A DNA stretch of 64,000 bases from Nitrosomonadales bacterium (lineage in GTDB: Bacteria > Pseudomonadota > Gammaproteobacteria > Burkholderiales > Gallionellaceae), in NCBI GenBank assembly GCA_016195965.1, contig JACPYR010000066.1, positions 23,272 to 87,271 on the forward strand. Reading direction: 5' to 3'. Below are positions 18,459 through 27,507 of this stretch, piece after piece (the stretch's first letter is position 1; each line of letters starts with the position of its first letter). The notes under the pieces were generated by a model that did not search any database, had not been told where the DNA came from, and saw nothing but the letters and a program-made list of their open reading frames with translations. The position numbers and the translations under genes are program-made.

Positions 18459-20598
18459 ATTCCAATGCCAGCCACTTTACTCCGGCCTTGCGGAAATTCA
18501 CCTGTACCCGCGCATCCGCACCGCCGCCTTCGAGATTGACAATCATGCCTTCCCCGAACTTGCTGTGCATCACCGCCTGACCGATGCGCCAGAGCGAGTT
18601 GCGCGAGTGCCCCCCAGCCCCGGAGAGGGAGGGGGGCGTATCAGCGCGGGAGAAGGGCTGTGCAAATGCATCGAACGTCTTGCGCGCCACGAAGCGCGGC
18701 GATAGCCAGCTCAGCAATTCTTCAGGCAACTCGCGCAGAAAACTCGATGCCATGCCGTAGTTCACCTGGCCATGCAACATGCGGCTCTGCGCGAAGGTCA
18801 GGTATAGCCTGCGCCGCGCGCGCGTAATCGCCACGTACATCAAACGCCGCTCCTCATCCAGACCGCCCTCCGATTCGATGCTGTTCTGGTGAGGGAACAA
18901 CCCTTCTTCCAGGCCGGTGATGAACACCGTGTGGAACTCCAGCCCCTTGGACGAGTGCACCGTCATCAGGTGCAGCGCATCGTCCTGATCGCCCGCCTGA
19001 TGCTCGCCGGCCTCCAGCGAGGCATGGGTCAGAAACGAGGTCAGGCTGTCATCCTCGTTCTCGTGCACGAACATCGTCGCCGAGTTGACCAGCTCATTCA
19101 GATTCTCCAGCCGCTCCTCGGCCTCGCGTTTCTTGACTCCGGTTTCGTTCTGGTAATGCGCGACCAAACCGCTGTGCTCCAGCACATGATCGATAATTTC
19201 GGGCAGCGGCAGGTCGCGTGTCGCGCTGCGCAACGATTCGATCAACGCGACGAATGCGGACACCTTGCCGCCCGCCCTGGCCGCAGCATCCCACAGCGTG
19301 GTCGAATTCATTTTCGCGGCTTCCTGCAATTGCTCGATGCTGCGCGCGCCTATGCCCCGCGTAGGAAAATTGATGATGCGCAGCAGCGCGTTGTCGTCGT
19401 CGGTGTTTTCCATCAGGCGCAGATAAGCCAGCGCGTGCTTGATTTCCTGGCGCTCGAAAAAACGCAGCCCGCCGTACACGCGGTAGGACAATCCGGCAGA
19501 CACCAGCGCATGCTCCAGCACCCGCGACTGCGCGTTGGAACGGTATAGCAGCGCGATCTCCTTGAGGTTTATACCCTCGCGCTTGAGTTGCTGTATCTCC
19601 TCGACGATGAATTTCGCCTCATCCGCATCGGTCGGCGCCTCGTACACGCGCAACAGCTCGCCGCCGCTTTCCGCCGTCCACAGGTTTTTGCCGAGACGGT
19701 TGCGGTTGTTATTGATCAGCGCATTGGCTGCATCCAGGATATTGCCGTGCGAACGGTAATTCTGCTCCAGCTTGATGACATTGGCGATATTGAAATCGCG
19801 CAGCAATTCCTGCATGTTGCCGACATTTGCCCCGCGAAACGCGTAGATCGACTGATCGTCGTCGCCCACTGCAAACAAAGAGTTGTGATTCCCGGCCAAC
19901 AATTTCAGCCAGAGGTACTGCAACGGGTTGGTATCCTGAAACTCATCCACCAGGATGTGGCGGAAACGTTCCTGATAATGCTCGCGCAACGCTTGGTTGC
20001 GTGACAGCAGTTCATAACAGCGCAGCAGCAATTCGGAAAAGTCCACCACCCCTTCGCGCTGGCATTGCGCATCGTACTCGGCAAACACCTCGACCTTGCG
20101 CCGCGTGTAAGGGTCGTAGGCTTCCACTTCGTGCGCGCGCAAGCCCTGCTCCTTGCTGCCGCTGATGAAGTGCTGCATCTCGCGCGGCGGATATTTTTCG
20201 TCGTCAATATTCATCGCCTTCATCAGGCGCTTGATCGCGGCAAGCTGGTCGCCGGAGTCGAGTATCTGGAAGGTTTGCGGCAGATTGGCCTCGCGGTAAT
20301 GGGCGCGCAACATGCGGTTGCACAAACCATGAAACGTACCTATCCACATGCCGCGAGTGTTGATGGGCAACAACGCCGACAGGCGCGCAACCATCTCCTT
20401 GGCCGCCTTGTTGGTGAATGTCACCGCGAGTATGCCCTGCGGACTCACCGCTCCCGTGCTGATCAGCCAGGCGATGCGCCTGGTCAGCACGCTCGTCTTG
20501 CCGCTCCCGGCTCCGGCGAGGATCAAGGCGGACTGGTGCGGCAGAGTGACGGCCTGGCGTTGTTCGGGATTTAGGCCGGATAGCAGCGAAGAATTCAT
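18436..20598 (-). CDS. uvrD: DNA helicase II
   Basis: This superfamily 1A helicase acts in nucleotide excision and mismatch repair. The 720-residue protein has Q-motif LNPEQRQAV, Walker A ILAGAGSGKTSVL, Walker B ILVDEFQDTNPLQ, motif III GDDDQSIYAFRGA, motif IV KLEQNYRS and VHSSKGLEFHTVFI. The C-terminal Tudor-like tail (WRIGQAVMHSKFGEG to the end) is typical for UvrD/PcrA rather than Rep. The variable linker before it (residues about 653-665) is coded by a GC-rich palindromic fragment (18606-18640). Confidence 0.96.
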   Translation of the reverse strand: MNSSLLSGLNPEQRQAVTLPHQSALILAGAGSGKTSVLTRRIAWLISTGAVSPQGILAVTFTNKAAKEMVARLSALLPINTRGMWIGTFHGLCNRMLRAHYREANLPQTFQILDSGDQLAAIKRLMKAMNIDDEKYPPREMQHFISGSKEQGLRAHEVEAYDPYTRRKVEVFAEYDAQCQREGVVDFSELLLRCYELLSRNQALREHYQERFRHILVDEFQDTNPLQYLWLKLLAGNHNSLFAVGDDDQSIYAFRGANVGNMQELLRDFNIANVIKLEQNYRSHGNILDAANALINNNRNRLGKNLWTAESGGELLRVYEAPTDADEAKFIVEEIQQLKREGINLKEIALLYRSNAQSRVLEHALVSAGLSYRVYGGLRFFERQEIKHALAYLRLMENTDDDNALLRIINFPTRGIGARSIEQLQEAAKMNSTTLWDAAARAGGKVSAFVALIESLRSATRDLPLPEIIDHVLEHSGLVAHYQNETGVKKREAEERLENLNELVNSATMFVHENEDDSLTSFLTHASLEAGEHQAGDQDDALHLMTVHSSKGLEFHTVFITGLEEGLFPHQNSIESEGGLDEERRLMYVAITRARRRLYLTFAQSRMLHGQVNYGMASSFLRELPEELLSWLSPRFVARKTFDAFAQPFSRADTPPSLSGAGGHSRNSLWRIGQAVMHSKFGEGMIVNLEGGGADARVQVNFRKAGVKWLALEYAKLTPL
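18606..18640. repeat. GC-rich palindromic fragment in the uvrD linker
   Basis: CCCCCCAGCCCC and GGGAGGGGGG flank a short GGAGA core, an imperfect palindrome like those in polA. It codes PPSLSGAGGH in the linker before the C-terminal UvrD domain. It could be a repeat remnant or simply a Pro/Gly-rich linker. Confidence 0.4.
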
Positions 20599-20760
20599 GC
20601 TGCGATTATCCCACAGGATGGCGGTTTGCCGCGCCGTTTGCCGGGACGATAACCTGAAACGCTACCGCGACTCCCGTATCAATCCGGTGAATTGACAGGT
20701 ATTTTCCCCTTTATCCTGCTTATCGGCTGGGATTTATGCAGCTGATAATGCTATCCGTTT

Positions 20761-20789
20761 TTGTAACTTAATCTGACTATCTTTATCTA
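20761..20789 (+). promoter_or_regulatory. Possible promoter of the Ala-rich exported protein gene
   Basis: TTGTAA (20761-20766) and TATCTA (20784-20789) are separated by 17 bp, upstream of the gene at 20821. The match to the sigma-70 consensus is moderate. Confidence 0.35.
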
Positions 20790-20820
20790 CGCAATGTCGC
20801 ATACAAACAGGGGAGTTCAT

Positions 20821-21294
20821 ATGAACAAGCTAGTGAATATTCATGGCTGGATTTTAGCGTTATGCCTGATGTCCTTTGCCGGAGCGGCGCAAGCCCGCTT
20901 CTTTAAGGACATGACCGCGCTGCAGGTGTCTCAGGAAGTGACGGTGCAACTTTTGGCCGGCAAGAATATCGACACGGTCGCCAAGGCGGCCCATGAAGCC
21001 GGATTGCTCTCGGCACAAATTGCCTCCAGTCTGATCCAGGCCGGGCAAAAACCTGTGGCTGTTGTTTCTACTGTGGTTAGTATGGACCCCCTTGCTGCCG
21101 CGCCGATCACCGCAGCGGCATTAGCCATAAATCCCGCCCAGGCTGGGGTGATTACCGCCGCAGCGATTGCCGCCGCACCCGAGCAAAGCGGCACGATTGT
21201 CGCCACTGCGTTGACCGTGCCCAAGGTTGATCCTTCCCAAGTAATGCCAGCGACTGCGGCGGGCGGCGACAAGAATCAGGCTGAGCGTCGCTGA
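20821..21294 (+). CDS. Exported Ala-rich protein of unknown function with internal repeats
   Basis: The ATG at 20821 follows AGGGGAG with good spacing, giving 157 residues; the frame is open from 20794. A signal peptide (ILALCLMSFAGAAQA) precedes a helical region (FKDMTALQVSQEVTVQLL, KNIDTVAKAAHEAGLLSAQI). The second half holds about three approximate 19-residue units (LAAAPITAAALAINPAQ, AGVITAAAIAAAPEQ, SGTIVATALTVPKVDPSQ). I do not recognise the family. The repeat pattern suggests a helical or solenoid-like structure in the periplasm. It stands alone, convergent with the FAD oxidoreductase gene. Confidence 0.7.
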   Translation: MNKLVNIHGWILALCLMSFAGAAQARFFKDMTALQVSQEVTVQLLAGKNIDTVAKAAHEAGLLSAQIASSLIQAGQKPVAVVSTVVSMDPLAAAPITAAALAINPAQAGVITAAAIAAAPEQSGTIVATALTVPKVDPSQVMPATAAGGDKNQAERR

Positions 21295-21300
21295 CAGCCG

Positions 21301-22707
21301 CTATATCACCTTGCCCGGATTCATCAGCCCGCGCGGATCGAGTGCCTGTTTGACGGTACGCATCAACTCCAGCTCCAGCAGGTCTTTATAATCGCGAATG
21401 ACGACGCGCTTGAGTTGCCCAAGTCCGTGCTCGGCACTGATGCTGCCTTCGAGTTTGCGCACCACTTCGTACACGATGCGGTTCACATCATGCTCATGCT
21501 GCTCGATGAACAGCCTGTTTTGTGACGCGTCCAGCAGCGATACATTGTAATGAATGTTGCCGTCACCGAGATGACCGAACGCCACGATACGGATGCCCGC
21601 ATAAGCGCTGCGCAATGCCGCATCGGCGCTGGCGATGAATGCCGCGACACTGCTGACAGGCACCGACACATCATGCTTGATGCTGATGCCCTCACGCTTC
21701 TGCGCCTCGCTGATGTTCTTGCGCAACGCCCACCAGCGCTCGGCATAATCTTTACTGGCAGTTATATCGAACTCGATTATCCCCGCACCGAACGATAGCA
21801 GCGCCCCGCGCAAATCTTTATCCAGGGGCGCGGGCAGCACATCGGCCAATTGGGCGATGACTATCCACTCGTGCCCGGCGGAAAAAGGTTCGCGCGTATC
21901 CGCAATGTACTGAAACACCAGATCGAGACTAGAACGCGAGATAATCTCGAAGGCGCTGATCTTATCGCCACAAGTGGCGCGCAAATGTGACAGCAGCGCA
22001 ACTGCAACCTGCGGACCGCTCACCGCAACACATGCTGTCGCCTCCGCTTGCGGACGAGGGAACAACTTCAGCACGGCGGCGGTGATGATGCCCAGCGTGC
22101 CTTCCGCACCGATGAACAACTGCTTCAGATCGTAGCCGGTATTATCCTTGCGCAGGCTGCGCAAGCCGTTCCACACGCGCCCATCGGGCAGCACCACTTC
22201 CAGCCCGAGCACCAGATCGCGCGCATTCCCGTAACGCAACACGCCGATACCGCCCGCGTTGGTGGAGAGATTGCCGCCGATCTCGCAATGAGGCGCAATC
22301 GCGGTAAGCCCCAGCGGAAACAGCCGATCCTGCTGCTCCGCCGCCGCACGCACACCGGCCAGCCTGCAACCCGCCTCGACCGTCATCGTGTAATTGACCG
22401 GATCGATCGCGCGTATCCTATCCATCCGCGACAGGTTCAGTACAACTTGCTCACATCCCGTCTGCAGCGGCACGCCGCCGCCACACAAGCTGGTGTTGCC
22501 TCCCTGCGGCACGATGGCGACCTGATGCACGGCACACAGCTTCACCGCCTCGGAGACTTGCCGGGTATCGGCCGGAAACACCACCGCAAGAGCGTTGCCG
22601 GAATAGCGTCCGCGCCAGTCGGCGCAGTACGGCGCAGCCAGTTCACCGGTCAGCACGGCATCGCTGCCCATCAACGCGGATAGTGACTGAATTAAATTTG
22701 AAGTCAT
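21301..22707 (-). CDS. FAD-binding oxidoreductase, GlcD/D-2-hydroxyacid dehydrogenase type
   Basis: The 468-residue flavoprotein has the FAD_binding_4 (PCMH) motif VPQGGNTSLCGGGVP, the segment GGNLSTNAGGIGVLRYGNARDLVLG, and the C-terminal FAD-oxidase motifs FGHLGDGNIHYNVS and SAEHGLGQLKR. The family includes glycolate, D-lactate and D-2-hydroxyglutarate dehydrogenases. The substrate cannot be decided from sequence alone. The neighbouring genes give no clear pathway. Confidence 0.88.
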   Translation of the reverse strand: MTSNLIQSLSALMGSDAVLTGELAAPYCADWRGRYSGNALAVVFPADTRQVSEAVKLCAVHQVAIVPQGGNTSLCGGGVPLQTGCEQVVLNLSRMDRIRAIDPVNYTMTVEAGCRLAGVRAAAEQQDRLFPLGLTAIAPHCEIGGNLSTNAGGIGVLRYGNARDLVLGLEVVLPDGRVWNGLRSLRKDNTGYDLKQLFIGAEGTLGIITAAVLKLFPRPQAEATACVAVSGPQVAVALLSHLRATCGDKISAFEIISRSSLDLVFQYIADTREPFSAGHEWIVIAQLADVLPAPLDKDLRGALLSFGAGIIEFDITASKDYAERWWALRKNISEAQKREGISIKHDVSVPVSSVAAFIASADAALRSAYAGIRIVAFGHLGDGNIHYNVSLLDASQNRLFIEQHEHDVNRIVYEVVRKLEGSISAEHGLGQLKRVVIRDYKDLLELELMRTVKQALDPRGLMNPGKVI

Positions 22708-22751
22708 CAGCGTCCCCCGCTACATGCGTCAGGCACATGCTCCGTAAGATA

Positions 22752-23129
22752 TCAATATCCGTCGTAACTATGTGTGCTGGGCATTTCAGCCCCGCTGGCG
22801 ATAAGCGCCCAGATCATGCGGGCAATGTTATCTGTCGCAACTATGGTGTGATGATTCCCCGTTGCCTTCAATTTATCCCTGATCTCGTGCCGCACCTCCT
22901 CTTCACCCGTCAGGTCAAAGAGAATGTTCAGTTTGCTGCCCATCGCGATCAGGTCATCTATGCGAAGGTTTTCGATGCCATGTTCTCGGGCCAATGCCAG
23001 GCCGGGCGTATCGCATAATTCCGCAACGGCGACGATCTCTACCCTATCATTGGAGTGTCCCAGCAATTCCTTGAGAAAGGCTGTGCCCATAGTGCCCAGA
23101 CCGACGATTGCAATTGTTTGTTTTGCCAT
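22752..23129 (-). CDS. Short NAD(P)-binding Rossmann protein, oxidoreductase-like
   Basis: From the ATG at 23129 the protein has 125 residues. It opens with TIAIVGLGTMGTAFLKELLG, a GxGxxG dinucleotide-binding loop, and continues with VAELCDTPGLALAREHGI and LNILFDLTGEEEV. This is only the N-terminal Rossmann half of a DapB or homoserine/aspartate dehydrogenase-type enzyme, with no catalytic domain. It may be a truncated enzyme or a free-standing nucleotide-binding (redox-sensing) protein. It lies 44 bp downstream of the membrane haem protein on the same strand. Confidence 0.6.
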   Translation of the reverse strand: MAKQTIAIVGLGTMGTAFLKELLGHSNDRVEIVAVAELCDTPGLALAREHGIENLRIDDLIAMGSKLNILFDLTGEEEVRHEIRDKLKATGNHHTIVATDNIARMIWALIASGAEMPSTHSYDGY

Positions 23130-23173
23130 AACACTGCTATTGTGCCGTAAAATATTTTTGCATCTAAGCCACC

Positions 23174-23899
23174 CTATCGGGCGCCTTTCATAAACCACAT
23201 CTGATACAGCGACGAAAAAATCATCAGCGTCGAAGCCGCACTGTAACCAAATCCGCCGAGAATCACCAGCCAGGCAAAATTCGGGTTGAGCTTGGTCAGC
23301 CACCATGCGGCAACATCCAGGATCAGGAAAGCGAATGGGAAAAATATCAGCCCTGCCTTGACTAACGTTCCGAAGCCGCTGGCATAACTGAATATCCAGC
23401 CCACGAAAAAGAAGATGAAAGCTATCCCGAACAGGTGGATGTGCGAAACACGTGTCAGGCTGGCTATGCTGGCACCGCTGTCGGTAGCCGCGACTTTCAG
23501 CATCACTTCCTTTTCGCCGACATTGAGCAAGCCCGGGATATTGGCATGGCAGGCAACGCAATATTGCTCGGTCAACGGCTTAATGGTGGTTTCCCATTCG
23601 TTGGCTGGCGCACCGGCACGCGCCCACTTGATCATGGTCAAGCGCACTTCCGGCGGGGCATTATCCTTCATCGAACCGTTCAGCTTGGCTTCCAGCTTGG
23701 AGCCGGTACGGTCGCCGTAATAGCTGTATACGATGTCGTCTACCGAAAGGCCGAACTTGCCATCCGCCATGCCGTGGGTCAACAGTATCTGCCCGCCCGC
23801 CATCAACAAACCCAAACCGATCGCCAGCAGATAGCCGGTAAACAGCGACTTGATGGGCAAGGATAAGTCGGCCAAATGCGTAGAATTTATTTCTTTCAT
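23174..23899 (-). CDS. Membrane-bound c-type haem protein, four predicted TM helices
   Basis: The ATG at 23899 follows GGGGGCAAC and gives 241 residues. An N-terminal TM helix (LFTGYLLAIGLGLLMAGG) leads to a domain with one CxxCH site (YCVACHANIPGLL). Three further hydrophobic helices follow: VSHIHLFGIAFIFFFVGWIF, LIFFPFAFLILDVAAWW and FAWLVILGGFGYSAASTLMI. Two His residues at the start of helix 2 (SHIH) could ligate haem. I do not recognise a named family. A membrane-anchored electron-transfer role, with quinone or another cytochrome as partner, is inference, as is cotranscription with the Rossmann protein. Confidence 0.7.
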   Translation of the reverse strand: MKEINSTHLADLSLPIKSLFTGYLLAIGLGLLMAGGQILLTHGMADGKFGLSVDDIVYSYYGDRTGSKLEAKLNGSMKDNAPPEVRLTMIKWARAGAPANEWETTIKPLTEQYCVACHANIPGLLNVGEKEVMLKVAATDSGASIASLTRVSHIHLFGIAFIFFFVGWIFSYASGFGTLVKAGLIFFPFAFLILDVAAWWLTKLNPNFAWLVILGGFGYSAASTLMIFSSLYQMWFMKGAR

Positions 23900-23955
23900 G
23901 TTGCCCCCTATTTTTATCGCGCGCATTATACATCCAACTACCGCGCCGTCTTCTG

Positions 23956-26205
23956 CTAGAACTCCAGTGGATCAATGTCCAGCGAGCAGCGCAATTTTGT
24001 CGCGGGCAACACATCCAACGCGGGTTGCCAGGCGCGCAAAAATTGCTGCAAGGCCTTGCGCGTTGCAGCCTGTATCAGCAACTGCGCGCGCAAGTGATTG
24101 GCGCGACGCGGCAGCGCGGCAGGCACGACGCCAAAAACTTCCACATCATGTTGCAGCGCTACAGCCTGGGCGCGCGCCTGATCGAGAAAGGCATAAACCT
24201 CCGTTTCATTCCGTCCCTCGGCACGCAGCATCGCCTGGTACACAAACGGAGGAAACCCCGCCATTTTCCGCTCGGCCAGCTGCGATGCAGCCCAGCCCTC
24301 GAAGTCATGCGCTTGCAAAGCGAGAAACAACGGATGATCCGGAAACGCTGTCTGGATAATCACCTCGCCCGGCTTGTCTGCGCGCCCGGCGCGCCCCGCT
24401 ACTTGCATCAGCTGAGCGAACAGTTTTTCCGCCGCGCGGAAGTCGCTGCTGTACAGCGCACTATCGGGGTTGAGCGCGCCTACCAATGTCAGCGCGGGAA
24501 AATCGTGCCCCTTGGCGAGCATTTGCGTGCCCACCAGGATGTCCACTTCATTGGCATATATCTGCTCGCGCATGATCTGCCAGGTGCGTTTATTGCGCGT
24601 GCTGTCCCTGTCCACGCGCAAGATGCGCGCGTCCGGGAAACGTTCCTGCAACACGCTTTCCACGCGCTGTGTGCCGCTGCCGACCGGGAGCAAATCGCCA
24701 TTGCCGCAACTCGGACAATGTTTGGGCACGCGCAACTGATAACCGCAATGATGGCAGCGCAGGCGTTGCTCGTTCAGATGCAGCACCATCTTGCCCGCAC
24801 AATGCTTGCAACCGGACAGCCAGCCGCAACCGGTACACATCAACACCGGTGCATAGCCGCGCCGGTTGATGAACAGGAGGCTCTGCTCGCGGCGTGCAAT
24901 GCGCAACGCGATCTCGCGCAGCAGGTTTTCGCTGATGCCGTGATGCATCACCGTCTGATTAATGTTGATGCTGCGCACCACCGGCAAGCGCGCTGCGGCT
25001 TGCGCGCGCCCGGTCAGCTTGAGCATCCGGTAGCGTCCGTTCTGCGCATTGCAGTAACTCTCCAGCGACGGGGTGGCCGATCCCAGCACAATGGGGACCT
25101 TGGCCTGGCTGGCGCGAAATATCGCCACATCGCGCGCCGAGTAGCGCAGCCCGTCCTGCTGTTTAAACGAAGCGTCATGCTCCTCGTCCGCGATGATGAG
25201 CGCCAACGCGGGCAGTTCCGCGAATACCGATAGCCTGGTCCCGAGCACGATCTGCGCCGCGCCCAGTTGCGCCTGCTGCCAGTTATGCAGCCGCTCGTTT
25301 TCCGACAGCCCGCTGTGCAAGCTGACCAGGTTCACATCCGGGAAACGGCTGCGAAAATAATTTTCCAGTTGCGGCGTGAGGTTGATCTCCGGCACCAGCA
25401 GCAGCACCTGCCCGTTTTTTTTCAGCGCCTCGTGCATCAGATGCACATACACCTCGGTCTTACCGCTACCGGTGATGCCGTGCAGCAGGAAGCATGCATA
25501 GCCGCTGGTTTGCGTGACCGCATCCACCGCGAGCTGCTGCTCGCTGGTCAGCGTGTGCGCGTTGTCGAAGGTATGCTTACTTACAAAACCATCCGTTAGG
25601 GCTGAGCCTGTCGAAGCCTCCATATGCCCTTCGATAAACTCAGGGCGAACGAAAACATTTACATTCTTCGCACCAGTGAAACTCTCAACCCACCCCTCCG
25701 CCACCAACACCTTCAACTGCACCCCCACCGTCGCCGACAACGCCTTCAACTGCGCCAGATTGCACGCACCTTCAGCGAGCCTCGCCAGGATGCGCCGCTG
25801 CACCACCTTGCGTTTCGGCAATGACTCAAGGTCGAGCGCCGCGCCGCTGGCGCTCAAGCGAAAACTCAACACTGGCTTGCTGATCACCGGCTTTTCGGAA
25901 CGCAATCGTGTAGGCAACGCCGACAACACCGTCTGTCCGATCGGATAGCGGTAATAGTCGCTGCAAAAGCGCAGCAAATCCAGCAATCCGGCCGACAAAG
26001 GCGCGCTGTCGTGCAACACCTGCGTCACCGGCTTGATGCGTTCCGGCGCGACATCGGTCGTCGTCACACACTCCATCACCACCCCGACCATCTGCCTTTT
26101 GCCGAATGGCACAATCACGCGTTGGCCAACAGTCACGCCTTCGCCCACCGTGTAATCAAACAGGGTGGACAACGGAATATCAAGTGCGACACGGACTATG
26201 GGCAT
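23956..26205 (-). CDS. priA: Primosomal protein N' (replication restart helicase)
   Basis: This superfamily 2 helicase reloads replication forks. The 749-residue protein has Walker A LLHGITGSGKTEVYVHL, the DEEH box IIADEEHDASFKQ, and the zinc-binding cysteines CTGCGWLSGCKHC, CHHCGY and CPSCGNGD. C-terminal helicase motifs include GTQMLAKGHDFP and QVAGRAGR. Residues about 185-204 (NVFVRPEFIEGHMEASTGSA) are coded by a dispersed palindromic repeat inserted in frame between the N-terminal domain and the helicase core. Confidence 0.97.
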   Translation of the reverse strand: MPIVRVALDIPLSTLFDYTVGEGVTVGQRVIVPFGKRQMVGVVMECVTTTDVAPERIKPVTQVLHDSAPLSAGLLDLLRFCSDYYRYPIGQTVLSALPTRLRSEKPVISKPVLSFRLSASGAALDLESLPKRKVVQRRILARLAEGACNLAQLKALSATVGVQLKVLVAEGWVESFTGAKNVNVFVRPEFIEGHMEASTGSALTDGFVSKHTFDNAHTLTSEQQLAVDAVTQTSGYACFLLHGITGSGKTEVYVHLMHEALKKNGQVLLLVPEINLTPQLENYFRSRFPDVNLVSLHSGLSENERLHNWQQAQLGAAQIVLGTRLSVFAELPALALIIADEEHDASFKQQDGLRYSARDVAIFRASQAKVPIVLGSATPSLESYCNAQNGRYRMLKLTGRAQAAARLPVVRSININQTVMHHGISENLLREIALRIARREQSLLFINRRGYAPVLMCTGCGWLSGCKHCAGKMVLHLNEQRLRCHHCGYQLRVPKHCPSCGNGDLLPVGSGTQRVESVLQERFPDARILRVDRDSTRNKRTWQIMREQIYANEVDILVGTQMLAKGHDFPALTLVGALNPDSALYSSDFRAAEKLFAQLMQVAGRAGRADKPGEVIIQTAFPDHPLFLALQAHDFEGWAASQLAERKMAGFPPFVYQAMLRAEGRNETEVYAFLDQARAQAVALQHDVEVFGVVPAALPRRANHLRAQLLIQAATRKALQQFLRAWQPALDVLPATKLRCSLDIDPLEF
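25594..25651. repeat. Dispersed palindromic repeat inserted in frame in priA
   Basis: GGGCTGAGCCTGTCGAAGCC and GCCCTTCGATAAACTCAGGG form an imperfect palindrome with flanking CGTTA/GAACG ends. This is the type known as a common dispersed element in Proteobacteria. Here it lies inside priA and codes about 19 extra residues without breaking the frame. Confidence 0.8.
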
Positions 26206-26244
26206 AGTTTCTCAAACCATCAACTTTGCAATTGTCGCAGAAAT

Positions 26245-26274
26245 ACAAAAGCCGCAGGTGACTGCGGCTTTTGT
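26245..26274 (-). terminator. Intrinsic terminator after hemE
   Basis: ACAAAAGCCGCAG and CTGCGGCTTTTGT form a perfect 13-bp stem with a GTGA loop, ending in a U-rich arm on the minus strand, 18 bp after the hemE stop. On the other strand it also ends in T-rich sequence. Confidence 0.85.
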
Positions 26275-26292
26275 TGGAGCTAAACAGCAAGT

Positions 26293-27357
26293 TTAATGGT
26301 ATTTTTTGCTCAGTTCATGCACCGCCGCAACCAGCGCTGCCGCGTGCTCCGGGTTGGAGTGCTGGGAGATGCCATGACCGAGGTTGAACACATGACCGCT
26401 GCCGTAGCCGTAACTGCCGAGGATACGCTCGACTTCGGCGCGTATCGCGTCTGGCGAGGCGAACAGCACGGCGGGATCCATATTGCCCTGCAGCGCGACC
26501 TTGTGGCCGACTTTCTGGCGTGCGATGCCGATGTCCATCGTCCAATCCAGGCCCACTGCGTCGCAGCCGGTGTTGGCGATGCTCTCGATCCACAGCCCGC
26601 CACCCTTGGTGAACACGATCGAGGGTATCTTCACGCCGTCTTTTTCCTTGATCAGGCCCGCCACGATACGCTGGGTGTAAGCCAGCGAAAACTCGTGGAA
26701 TGCCGCGTGCGACAACACCCCGCCCCACGAATCGAAAATCATCACCGCCTGCGCGCCCGCTTCGATCTGCGCATTCAGGTAATTGATCACCCCTTGTGTG
26801 GTCACTTCGAGAATGTGATGCATCAGTTTCGGCTCGTTGTACATCAGCGTCTTCACTTTGGCGTAGTCGTCGCTGCCGCCGCCTTCGACCATGTAGCAGG
26901 ACAGCGTGAACGGGCTTCCGGAAAAACCGATCAGCGGCACGCGACCATCCAGCGCCTTGCGTATCTGTGTCACCGCATCGGTGACGTAGCGCAAATCCTT
27001 GGCCACGTCAGGCACGCGCAGTGCCTTGATCGCAGCGGCGTCATTCAAAGGGCGTTCGAATTTCGGGCCTTCGCCTTCGGAAAAATACAGGCCCAGACCC
27101 ATCGCATCCGGCACGGTCAAAATGTCGGAGAACAGGATCGCGGCATCCAGCGGAAAGCGATCCAGCGGCTGCAGGGTCACTTCGGTGGCGTAATCCGGGC
27201 TTTTGCACAGGCCAAGGAAACTGCCCGCACGCTTGCGCGTCTCGCGGTATTCGGGCAGGTAACGGCCAGCCTGGCGCATCATCCACAGCGGCGTATATTC
27301 GGTAGGTTGACGCAGCAGGGCGCGCAGGAAGGTGTCGTTTTTTAGTTTGAAGTTCAT
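26293..27357 (-). CDS. hemE: Uroporphyrinogen decarboxylase
   Basis: It decarboxylates uroporphyrinogen III to coproporphyrinogen III in haem synthesis. The 354-residue protein has the signature [19 protein letters not shown], the substrate-binding Asp in [10 protein letters not shown], and [19 protein letters not shown]. It lies between gltD and priA on the minus strand. A terminator follows. Confidence 0.97.
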   Translation of the reverse strand: MNFKLKNDTFLRALLRQPTEYTPLWMMRQAGRYLPEYRETRKRAGSFLGLCKSPDYATEVTLQPLDRFPLDAAILFSDILTVPDAMGLGLYFSEGEGPKFERPLNDAAAIKALRVPDVAKDLRYVTDAVTQIRKALDGRVPLIGFSGSPFTLSCYMVEGGGSDDYAKVKTLMYNEPKLMHHILEVTTQGVINYLNAQIEAGAQAVMIFDSWGGVLSHAAFHEFSLAYTQRIVAGLIKEKDGVKIPSIVFTKGGGLWIESIANTGCDAVGLDWTMDIGIARQKVGHKVALQGNMDPAVLFASPDAIRAEVERILGSYGYGSGHVFNLGHGISQHSNPEHAAALVAAVHELSKKYH

Positions 27358-27439
27358 GATTCTCTCTTTTTAGTTAAATTCTAAAGCCGCTTAACGAGCA
27401 TGGCAATTATGCCAGCCCCAATGATGAAACATGTCACGC

Positions 27440-27490
27440 CCGTTTCTCCCACCCCAACCCTCCCCCGCAGGGAGAAGGGACTAACGAATC
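27440..27490. repeat. GC-rich repeat fragment between gltD and hemE
   Basis: CCCACCCCAACCCTCCCCCG followed by CAGGGAGAAGGGA resembles an arm of the GC-rich palindromic family present in polA. It lies in the 150-bp gltD-hemE gap. Confidence 0.45.
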
Positions 27491-27507
27491 GCTTCGCGAG
27501 TTTTACG

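Noticed and set aside
24025..25233. 402-codon plus-strand open frame
   Set aside because: Antisense to the helicase core of priA.
26296..27345. 349-codon plus-strand open frame
   Set aside because: Exactly antisense to hemE, no start signal or motif.
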